Assembly (NCBI GenBank): GCA_029259935.1
Contig: JAJDEH010000051.1
Location: 1 to 20,912, forward strand
DNA from: Planctomycetota bacterium
Lineage (GTDB): Bacteria; Planctomycetota; Planctomycetia; Pirellulales; Pirellulaceae
Direction: 5' to 3'
DNA length: 20,912 nucleotides
Each line of letters opens with the position of its first letter. The first letter of the stretch is position 1. The position numbers and the translations under genes are program-made. Under the pieces are notes generated by a model that was given only the letters and a program-made list of their open reading frames with translations, had not been told where the DNA came from and did no database searches. Positions 1-6,483 of this stretch are shown here, piece after piece.

Positions 1-515
1 GGCCACGGCACCGCCAAGCCAGCTCGCATCGCAACAGCGACATGCCATCATGCGGAAAAGCCGATCAAAAAAAAAGGCTCATCCTGCTAAAAGAACTAGA
101 AAGCCGAATCTTCGAAGCCAGTAGTTAAGCGGGCCATTGATATTTTATGCTGCGTGACCGCGCCTTCCAACAGAAAGTCTCCATGCGATCCGCTCGGCAG
201 GCAAAATGCGCAGCCCGCGCTGGATTCCCGCCGGCGCGGGAATGACGGCTGAATCCTTCTGAATGACGAAGAGAACGAAAAAATCATTCTGCCCTCCATC
301 ATTCGTCGTCCTGTCGCCGTTTTCACGGCTTTTCCTCACGTTGCGGATGTCCATCACAAGCCCGCCAGGAAAAGTTGCCGCACACGCCGAACACAAGTCG
401 TTGCTTGGCCTTTTTGATAGAATCCATTTGCGCCAATAGTCGGGTTCATCTTCATGAACCAGTCGACTTGATCGCCGCGCCGTCAAGAGTCGCCGCGCCG
501 TGAAGAAAGGTCATC
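1..515. other. No convincing gene; upstream region of the sigma factor
   Basis: I see no credible complete gene here. All three plus frames are open from the left edge and close at about 88-90, 122-124 and 129-131. The tail of a plus-strand gene could therefore lie in the first ~130 bases (one frame gives a Lys/Arg-rich tail, another an amphipathic helix-like tail), but nothing chooses between them. Two minus-strand open frames (about 96-326 and 145-486) have unnatural composition and run through a palindromic repeat. The stretch from about 330 to 515 should hold the promoter of the sigma factor gene. I could not identify a convincing -35/-10 pair. Confidence 0.5.
222..247. repeat. REP/MITE-like palindrome (ATTCCCGC-CGGC-GCGGGAAT)
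   Basis: An 8-base perfect inverted repeat (ATTCCCGC / GCGGGAAT, 224-231 and 236-243) surrounds a 4-base CGGC loop and is flanked by GG and GACG. This is the core of the widespread 'GGATTCCCGCC...GCGGGAATGACG' dispersed repeat. It is known in many bacterial genomes and often mis-annotated as a peptide reading FPRRRES, which is what the minus frame encodes here. It resembles the neisserial dRS3-type core. One copy is seen in this window. Confidence 0.7.
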
Positions 516-1109
516 ATGCATACAACGAAGATTTCTCTCCTCCAGCAACTCACCAGCGGAGAACCGGATGCTTGGCGAGAACTGGATGAGATGTACCGAC
601 CGTTGATTGCGAGGTGGCTGCGACGGTATCAACTGGAAGCCAGCGACGTTGAAGACCTGACTCAGGAAGTGATGTCCCTACTAATCCGCGACATTGGCAA
701 GTTTCATCACAACGGCCGCGTGGGGGCTTTTCGGACTTGGCTGAAGATGACCGCGGTCAACCTGGCCAGAAACTACCTGCGTCGAAAAAACCTACCTCGA
801 GGGACGGGGGGGAGCAGTTTTCTGGAGAGACTCGACCAACTGGAAGACCCGCACAGTAACGAATCGCGAGCGTTCGAGTTGGAACATGACCGCGCGGTAG
901 TGCAACGCTTGTTGCAACGGATTTCCAATCAATTCGAACCGATCACCTTCCAGATCTTTCGATCTCATGTGTTGGAAGGACAAAGCGCGCGCGAAACGGC
1001 GGAAAAACTGGAGGTTTCCGTCGCTTCCGTGCATACGGCCAAGTCCCGTGTTTTGAGAAGGTTGCGTCAATTGGCGGCTGACTGCATTGACGATTTGTAT
1101 TTTTCCTGA
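516..1109 (+). CDS. ECF-type sigma-70 family RNA polymerase sigma factor
   Basis: A 197-residue sigma factor with only regions 2 and 4, as in the ECF family; it would direct RNA polymerase to a specific promoter set. Region 2 spans about residues 28-92, with the conserved D-V-E-D-L-T-Q-E-V stretch at 44-52 and FRTWL at 72-76, followed by a basic helix (RNYLRRK). Region 4 is the helix-turn-helix at about 154-187 (EGQSARETAEKLEVS, then SRVLRRLRQL). The ATG at 516 is preceded by GAAAGG (505-510). The next gene, 88 bases downstream on the same strand, is a kinase with an anti-sigma zinc motif. This is the planctomycete arrangement in which an ECF factor is paired with a Ser/Thr kinase. The family call is firm; its regulon is unknown. 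Confidence 0.93.
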   Translation: MHTTKISLLQQLTSGEPDAWRELDEMYRPLIARWLRRYQLEASDVEDLTQEVMSLLIRDIGKFHHNGRVGAFRTWLKMTAVNLARNYLRRKNLPRGTGGSSFLERLDQLEDPHSNESRAFELEHDRAVVQRLLQRISNQFEPITFQIFRSHVLEGQSARETAEKLEVSVASVHTAKSRVLRRLRQLAADCIDDLYFS

Positions 1110-1197
1110 GTTTGCGGTCAGAATGGTTGCCGCCGAAGACATGTAATCGGTACGAAATCTGTTTCTAGACTCGATGCAACCGGGTTGCGGCCAATTC

Positions 1198-4032
1198 ATG
1201 ACCGAGAAATCGCATCTTCATCCATCTCACCAGGAGTTACGAGAATTCGTCGTCGGCAAGCTGAATGACGAGCAAGCGGTTTGGATTGAAGAACATCTCG
1301 CGGACTGTGAAACCTGTAGCGATTTGCTTGAACACGAATCTCATCATGATGCATTCATCGACCTGATTCGAAACGCCGAAGGCGACCTGCCCGGGCAGCC
1401 CAACCTACACGAGTTGGAGACCGTCGTGTCCGGGCTGGACGATTCGCATGAAGGGGATCGTTTCGTTTCGTTGAATGACGCACAACAGGATTCGCCACAG
1501 GTTACGCCGTTCCACGGGCACTCGCAACGGTATCGCATTGTTCGTCGGCTCGGCAAAGGCGGCATGGGGTCAGTTTACTTGGCTCGGGATCATCAGTTGG
1601 ACCGGCTGGTTGCATTGAAGATTCCAAATCCTGACTATCTCGAAGATCCCGTCTGGACCGAGCGATTCTATCGAGAAGCTCGTTCGATGGCGACGCTTCG
1701 TCATCCACACTTATGCCCCGTCTACGATGTAGGAAGTGTGGAGGGAACGCATTACATCACGATGGCCTACATCGAGGGCGAATCGTTAAATGAAACGCTT
1801 AGACGGCGGTCCTACTCGAATCGCGAAACCGCCAAGCTAATGCAGAAGCTTGCTCTGGCACTTGACGCGGCTCACAAACGGGGTGTCGTGCATCGGGACT
1901 TGAAGCCTGCCAACATCATGGTCGACCACTCGGGCGAACCGGTGGTGATGGACTTCGGATTGGCCCTACGAGAAAAGGATAGCAATTCAAAGCTAAGTAA
2001 TAGTCGCACGGTATTGGGTACGCCTTGTTACATGTCGCCGGAACAAGTAAATGCCGAACAAGACAAGATTGGTGCCGGCACGGATGTCTATAGCTTGGGA
2101 GTCATCTTGTACGAATTGCTCTGCGGAAAACTGCCCTTCGATGGGTCCGTTGGATCCGTTCTGGGAAAAATCTCGTTCAAGCCTCCCGAGCCGCCTAGCA
2201 AACGCAGAGAAGGCGTCGATTTGGGCCTAGAGGCGATCTGCTTGAAAGCGATGTCGAAACAGGTCCAAGACCGTTATTCCACGGCGGCACGGATGGCAGC
2301 GTCATTGGGAAATTACCTGGACGCCGATGTGCCTGCGAAGCGTGCCGCATCCGGGCGATTCGGGTTACTTTGGCTGGTACCGGTCGTGTTGGTATTCTTG
2401 GGCGCGCTGTTCTGGGCTCTTTCCCCCGGTGGCAACAACGCGCCAACTTCTGTTTCGAAAGCGCCGGATAAGCCACCAATTGCCGAGGTGCCGTTTTCCG
2501 CTCGACACGCCCTAACCATTCAGCAGGAATGGGCGGAACACCTCAAGCTGGATGTCGAGTTTACGAGTACGCCAGGGCTTACCTTTCGCTTGGTTCCACC
2601 GGGCAAGTTTCTTATGGGAAGCCCATCCCATGAAATCGGACGCAGAGACAACGAGACGCCTCATCCCGTTCAATTGACGCAGGCATATTACATTTCCACA
2701 TGGGAAGTCACTCAGGACCAGTTCGAGCAGGTCATGGGGTACAACCCGAGCCGTTTTCAGGAAGCCCCTGGCAAGGTTCCTGTCGAACAACTGAGTTGGT
2801 ACGAAGCGATGTCCTTTTGCCGCAGGCTCACGAAGATCGATATCCAGTCCGGCAAACTCCCGCTAGGATTTCAATACACGTTGCCCACCGAAGCTGAATG
2901 GGAATTCGCCTGCCGGGCCGGTTCTCAGTCCGAAATCCACGCCGGAACGCTTGTCATTCTTAGCGAAAAGAACGCACCGGCGCTGGACCCGATCGCGTGG
3001 TACTCAGGCAACTCTCAGGTTGACTTCGAGGGTGCGTATGATTCATCCGACTGGGAGGGCCTTCAATACGAGCATGACAAAGCCGGCCCTAACCCAGTAG
3101 GTCAAAAGGCACCCAACGCCTGGGGACTGTTCGACATGCTGGGAAACGTACACGAGTGGTGTTCGGATTGGTACCAGTACGATCTAGCGTCTGCCGCGGT
3201 GATCGACCCCTGGGGTCCCGCGGCCGGCGAAGAGAAGGCGTATCGAGGCGGGGGATGGCATAGCAACGCGGATCATTGCCGTAGCGCCCGCCGTCGAAGT
3301 TTCGATATCAGTAGGCACTACAACAATCTCGGCTTTCGCGTGGCCGCGGTGAGGGGTCGGGAAATCGTCTGGCCGACCGACGAGGCGGTGGCCAATGAAA
3401 TTCACACCAGCGCCGAGAGTTTGCTTTTCCAGGGATACGTGAAAGAGGCGATCGATACGGTGCAAGTGGCGATTGACACAGACCCTGAAATCCCGCTGTT
3501 CTGGGTCGACCAGTCACTGCTGCTGCTTTGGGCCGGAGAGGATGAACGCTATCTCCGTCATTGTGGCACCATGTTATCCCGATTCGGCGACAGCACCCAT
3601 TGGATCGACTGCCATCGGCTTGCACATGCGGTGTCGGTAATCCCGACAAATGAAGAGTTTATCGTTCAAGCAGCTCGATTCATGAACGCAGTTAGCATCC
3701 CCAGCGACGATACCTTTTCGCTCGGCATGCACGAGCGGATGCTGGTTTTGGTCGAATACCGGCGGGGACGTTTCGCTGAAGCGATGAAGGCACTTGAACG
3801 TTATGAACAGTTCCACAATTCACAACAACCTTTGCCTCCGGATCTCGGTTTTCTCAGAGCCATGATATTGCATCAGCAGGAGCGTCGAGCCGAGGCGACG
3901 GATGCGTTGCTGGCGGCTCAAAAAAACTTTCAAGAAGACGATGAGTCTTCTTGGGAGGACAGCGACGAATTCTGGTGGGAGTTACTGGCCGCCAATTTGC
4001 TAGGCCGCGAGGCGGAAGCATTAATCGATTAG
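1198..4032 (+). CDS. Transmembrane Ser/Thr protein kinase with N-terminal zinc anti-sigma motif, FGE-sulfatase-like domain and TPR-like tail
   Basis: 944 residues from ATG 1198; ATG 1174, eight codons earlier, is possible, and neither has a clear ribosome site. Residues ~6-50 form a small helical module with H33-x3-C37-x2-C40, the signature of zinc-binding anti-sigma domains. The kinase spans ~112-375: glycine loop GKGGMG at 119-124, Lys141, HRDLKPAN with catalytic Asp234, DFG Asp252, and YMSPEQ. All key residues are present, so it should be active. A membrane helix lies at ~388-410. An FGE/SUMF1-like domain spans ~461-717 (MGSP, WEVTQDQF, LPTEAEWEFACRAG, GNVHEWC, RGGGW, LGFRVA). By my alignment the first of the two catalytic FGE cysteines is Ser and only the second (HCRSARR) remains, so formylglycine synthesis is doubtful and a binding role likelier. 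The rest is TPR-like. Paired with the upstream ECF factor, it probably senses outside and controls sigma inside. Confidence 0.9.
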   Translation: MTEKSHLHPSHQELREFVVGKLNDEQAVWIEEHLADCETCSDLLEHESHHDAFIDLIRNAEGDLPGQPNLHELETVVSGLDDSHEGDRFVSLNDAQQDSPQVTPFHGHSQRYRIVRRLGKGGMGSVYLARDHQLDRLVALKIPNPDYLEDPVWTERFYREARSMATLRHPHLCPVYDVGSVEGTHYITMAYIEGESLNETLRRRSYSNRETAKLMQKLALALDAAHKRGVVHRDLKPANIMVDHSGEPVVMDFGLALREKDSNSKLSNSRTVLGTPCYMSPEQVNAEQDKIGAGTDVYSLGVILYELLCGKLPFDGSVGSVLGKISFKPPEPPSKRREGVDLGLEAICLKAMSKQVQDRYSTAARMAASLGNYLDADVPAKRAASGRFGLLWLVPVVLVFLGALFWALSPGGNNAPTSVSKAPDKPPIAEVPFSARHALTIQQEWAEHLKLDVEFTSTPGLTFRLVPPGKFLMGSPSHEIGRRDNETPHPVQLTQAYYISTWEVTQDQFEQVMGYNPSRFQEAPGKVPVEQLSWYEAMSFCRRLTKIDIQSGKLPLGFQYTLPTEAEWEFACRAGSQSEIHAGTLVILSEKNAPALDPIAWYSGNSQVDFEGAYDSSDWEGLQYEHDKAGPNPVGQKAPNAWGLFDMLGNVHEWCSDWYQYDLASAAVIDPWGPAAGEEKAYRGGGWHSNADHCRSARRRSFDISRHYNNLGFRVAAVRGREIVWPTDEAVANEIHTSAESLLFQGYVKEAIDTVQVAIDTDPEIPLFWVDQSLLLLWAGEDERYLRHCGTMLSRFGDSTHWIDCHRLAHAVSVIPTNEEFIVQAARFMNAVSIPSDDTFSLGMHERMLVLVEYRRGRFAEAMKALERYEQFHNSQQPLPPDLGFLRAMILHQQERRAEATDALLAAQKNFQEDDESSWEDSDEFWWELLAANLLGREAEALID

Positions 4033-4040
4033 GCGGGTCC

Positions 4041-4071
4041 AACCCCGGATCGCCATGGATCTGGGGTTTTT
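4041..4071 (+). terminator. Intrinsic terminator after the sigma/kinase unit
   Basis: AACCCCGGATC (4041-4051) pairs with GATCTGGGGTT to give an 11-base-pair stem with one G-U wobble and a 6-base loop (GCCATG). A run of five T follows. It starts 8 bases after the kinase stop codon, as expected of a rho-independent terminator for the sigma/kinase transcript. It also argues that the next gene has its own promoter. Confidence 0.85.
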
Positions 4072-4236
4072 AGCGCGTCTAAACTTCGACCACGCTTTGC
4101 TATTGCTCAAAGACTTGTCAGCGGCCAGTTTACGCGCCGCGAAAAAATCTCGAGATTATTTGCGGTTTCCTGTCAGAAACCAGCTTCGGGCCGACATTCT
4201 TCCAATGTATGTCTTGCCCATTCGTATGCGAACCAG

Positions 4237-4638
4237 ATGCAGAACGACGCCACAGGCCTTGCGAACAGATCCGTCTCCAAGTCGATTGTTCTCATTGACG
4301 ATGACGTTCTCACGGAGCGAATCATCACGACTGTATTCCGCCATTTGGATTTGGCAACTACGTGCACGTCAAACTGGAGGGAAGGAATTGAAATCGCGCT
4401 GGCTCAACATGATTCTGCAAGTCAAGAGCCCGTGGCAATCGTGAATATGAATATGCCAGAACTTGGTGGATGGTCAGCAATACGGGAATTACGCAACCGC
4501 GGATTCGACGAACCAATTGTAGCCCTGACCACGGATGACCCACAAAAGTGCCTCGACGCAGGTTGTGATGATTTTCTGCGCAAACCAATCGACCACGATT
4601 CACTCATCACGGTGGTTGAGAAATATGTAAAATCGTAG
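4237..4638 (+). CDS. Receiver-like (pseudo-receiver) domain protein, Asn at the phosphoacceptor site
   Basis: A 133-residue single-domain protein of CheY/response-regulator receiver type. The acidic pocket is present (VLIDDD, Asp21-Asp23), as are the switch Thr98 (VALTTD) and Lys116 of the FLRKPI loop. The position that aligns with the phosphoacceptor Asp (CheY D57, in the pattern D-x-N-M-P) is Asn70, in VNMNMP. The protein therefore should not take up phosphate in the usual way. It may be locked in one state or act by protein contact. No output domain is fused to it. The next gene, a small winged-helix-like protein, begins 11 bases after its stop, so the two are probably cotranscribed. ATG 4237 is the most sensible start, though no ribosome site is obvious. 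No sensor kinase of the histidine type lies in the window. Confidence 0.82.
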   Translation: MQNDATGLANRSVSKSIVLIDDDVLTERIITTVFRHLDLATTCTSNWREGIEIALAQHDSASQEPVAIVNMNMPELGGWSAIRELRNRGFDEPIVALTTDDPQKCLDAGCDDFLRKPIDHDSLITVVEKYVKS

Positions 4639-4649
4639 GGGGTTAGGAG

Positions 4650-4865
4650 ATGTTTGACTTTCAAAAACTGTGTGCATGCTCTAATGAAAAACTTGTTTGT
4701 GTCCAGTCGGCGCAAAATATCTTGCAAATCGACTTGGAAACAGCCGAGATGACGCTCACCTACTTCGAGGGCCTTGGATATCTTCAGCTAGTGATGATAT
4801 CGGACGGTGTGAAGTACTGGTCGATTACGCCGAAAGCCGAAGCCATATGGTGCGAACAGAATTAG
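4650..4865 (+). CDS. Small winged-helix-like protein (possible DNA-binding output partner)
   Basis: A 71-residue protein of no named family that I recognise. Its layout resembles a compact winged helix: a helix after residue 12, a second helix ending in a helix-turn-helix-like stretch (LQIDLETAEMTLTYFEGLGYL), then a beta hairpin 'wing' (VMISDGVKYWSITPKAEAIW) like the dgxxYWxLTxxG end of MarR/PadR-type domains. AGGAG lies directly against the ATG (4645-4649), closer than ideal, but the gap to the preceding stop is only 11 bases. Position suggests it works with the pseudo-receiver protein: one gene gives a receiver fold, the other a DNA-binding fold. Together they would resemble a response regulator split in two. 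This is inference, and the fold call is by pattern only. Confidence 0.65.
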   Translation: MFDFQKLCACSNEKLVCVQSAQNILQIDLETAEMTLTYFEGLGYLQLVMISDGVKYWSITPKAEAIWCEQN

Positions 4866-4908
4866 AGATGCACACCGACTGTCCCGATTGATTTTTTCCG
4901 TTCCTCAC

Positions 4909-5874
4909 TTAATCAGTGGTTGCCTTCTCAGCCGATCTTTGAGTTTTTTCAGCCAGCCAAAAGCGTTTCAGTAAGCCATGGAGATCTTCCTGGCGCGAGA
5001 AGAAGCGGTTCTCGAGAGTCCTGAGTGTCTCCAAATCGTCCAAGGAAAACTTATCCAGTTGCTTGCGCCGCTCTTGGTAGTCCTTCGCCGGACGACCTCC
5101 CGGGAATAGAGAACATCCTGCTTCGACCAGGAGAGCCGTTTCGGGCGCGCCGATCGTTCGCAGCGCCCCGGCGGTCTCGGTGGCGTAATGGCCCGTATGG
5201 TTGTAGAAGAACTGATGAAATCCGCCGTTGTTCACTTCCTTGATCATCCATACGACGTTGTAAACAACCGCCTCTTTTTCGGAAAGGGTTTCCGGTGGTT
5301 CGCCGAGCTTTGACCAGATTTCTTCCATAAACTGCTTGGCGGCCTCATCCGATTCGAGTCGATCGGGATATTCGATGGGCGGACCAAACTCGGCGACCAA
5401 GAACTCACCCAGCATCTTTCGGGAAGTGTTTTCGCTTGCATCCAACCGCTTGAGAACGGCAATTGTTCTCAAGTCACCCAGCGACGTCTCGAATTCTCGC
5501 GGACGCGGCAGAAGCGAGAATCCTTGAGCCACGCGAAGCTCGTCTTCGACGATTTCATACATTCCGACATGTGGAACCGCGCCGGCTTCGCACGAGCCGT
5601 CGGTGTCGATTTGCTTGGGTGACGCGGACAAATTCAAGGACATGTCCAAGACGACGTCGCGACGGGGGTCGTCACGAATAATCGTCAATCGACCGCGTCG
5701 GAATACCCACAACTCGCGTTCGCGTCGTTTCGGCGCTCCATTGGTTTGTATCCACTCTAGCTTCCAGACTCCAAAGAGTTCCTCGTCCGTCTGGTAGCGA
5801 TTGAACGTGACCATGACGACCACGACCGCAACCACGACGAGCAGCCACAGGAAGTTCTTCAGGTAGGGATGCAT
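4909..5874 (-). CDS. Membrane-anchored protein with TIGR03067-like region and C-terminal DUF4375 (DMP19-like) domain
   Basis: 321 residues. A hydrophobic helix at ~7-26 with a short N-terminus points to a signal anchor. Residues ~33-145 start with LFGVWKLEWIQTNGAP and read like the planctomycete TIGR03067 lipocalin-like family ('xGxWkvvsxexdGkp'). Residues ~195-270 match the DUF4375/DMP19-type domain: EKEAVVYNVVWMIKEVNNGG, HQFFYNHTG at 221-229, then a helix with ALRTIGA and a CSLFPGG turn. DMP19 of Neisseria is a DNA-mimic protein of this family, but an anchored, probably periplasmic copy is unlikely to do that job; the function here is unknown. The gene converges on the winged-helix gene with 43 bases between them. 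A TAA stop overlaps a small inverted repeat. Confidence 0.8.
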   Translation of the reverse strand: MHPYLKNFLWLLVVVAVVVVMVTFNRYQTDEELFGVWKLEWIQTNGAPKRRERELWVFRRGRLTIIRDDPRRDVVLDMSLNLSASPKQIDTDGSCEAGAVPHVGMYEIVEDELRVAQGFSLLPRPREFETSLGDLRTIAVLKRLDASENTSRKMLGEFLVAEFGPPIEYPDRLESDEAAKQFMEEIWSKLGEPPETLSEKEAVVYNVVWMIKEVNNGGFHQFFYNHTGHYATETAGALRTIGAPETALLVEAGCSLFPGGRPAKDYQERRKQLDKFSLDDLETLRTLENRFFSRQEDLHGLLKRFWLAEKTQRSAEKATTD

Positions 5875-5957
5875 CGTTTACCACTGGGCGCTTTCAAGGC
5901 ACCCTTATTGGGGTATTCAAGCCGAGCCGCACCGTGGTTTACCGCAGGCGAGGCTGT

Positions 5958-6256
5958 CTACTTCTCGACGTTTTCCAGGTAGCGCTGATCGTCAGCCGAA
6001 AGGGAGTTGGCGGCCACCTCGATCACGCGGCCGTCGCTTGTTTTGAGCCGGGCTGTCTTCCCGTCGAAAGAGACAAGCGTCGCCTTGACGGTGTATTTTC
6101 CAGGTCCGCTGTTCGCTTGGCTCCGTCGCCTCTTAACTGCGCAAAACCTAACAAACAGACCCAAACTATCGTCTCGCACCAGGGCGGCAGTTTAACCCAC
6201 GCACTCAGATGCGTGCAACCAATCGCGTCATGCGTGTCCTTCGTCGGCTTGATCAT
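5958..6256 (-). pseudogene. Probable frameshifted SHD1 (SLA1 homology domain 1) protein gene
   Basis: The minus frame ending at TAG 5958-5960 encodes a good SHD1-type C-terminus (GKYTVKATLV, TARLKTSDGRVIEV, NSLSADDQRYL). This domain is common in planctomycete secreted proteins. In that frame there is no ATG, only a GTG at 6179, and no signal peptide. A second minus frame, with ATG at 6256, carries a signal-like hydrophobic stretch (TIVWVCLLGFAQL) followed by AKRTAD. Adding one base near 6101-6108 would join the frames as R-T-A-D-x-G-K-Y-T-V, which fits the usual SHD1 start (rtWtd.sGky). I read this as one small exported protein broken by a single-base deletion, or a sequencing error. Alternatively it is a real 73-residue SHD1 peptide (5958-6179). 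Confidence 0.5.
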
Positions 6257-6483
6257 GTTGGCACCGCGGATGGTGTCGTCCACCACCGGGGATCGGAAAT
6301 AAGGGTGTGCCAGACGAACCAGCCGCAGCCTGTTTCCTGCACGATCTTCGTCTCTTGCGGGCACCTTTGGAACTCAAACATCCGATGAGTCTGCGGGAGC
6401 CTGGTAATTCCACTTGAACCGGAATGTGTTTGTTGTTGCCTTTCACAGGCGGCTGGTGGATATTGACGGTAGGAGGACTTGCC
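6257..6483. other. Non-coding spacer before the HEAT-repeat gene
   Basis: About 230 bases between the divergent SHD1 remnant and the HEAT-repeat gene. It should contain the promoter of the latter. No clear -35/-10 pair or operator was found; the only firm element is the ribosome site listed separately. Confidence 0.4.
6471..6476 (+). promoter_or_regulatory. Ribosome binding site AGGAGG that fixes a GTG start
   Basis: A perfect AGGAGG sits 7 bases before GTG 6484. This GTG begins a peptide with a typical export signal, whereas the upstream in-frame ATG at 6424 has no ribosome site and would put ~20 poorly fitting residues in front of the signal peptide. The GTG is therefore the likely start. 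Confidence 0.8.

Noticed and set aside
401..423. TTGCTT with TAGAAT as a promoter for the sigma factor gene
   Set aside because: The spacer is only 11 bases, too short for a sigma-70 promoter.
96..486. Two minus-strand open frames in the left-hand spacer
   Set aside because: They translate through the palindromic repeat (the FPRRRES artefact) and have no ribosome site or family resemblance.
4055..4444. 129-codon plus-strand open frame before the pseudo-receiver gene
   Set aside because: It starts inside the terminator hairpin and overlaps the receiver frame, which has clear conserved residues.
4886..4898. T run (GATTGATTTTTTCC) as a terminator after the winged-helix gene
   Set aside because: No stable stem precedes the T run.
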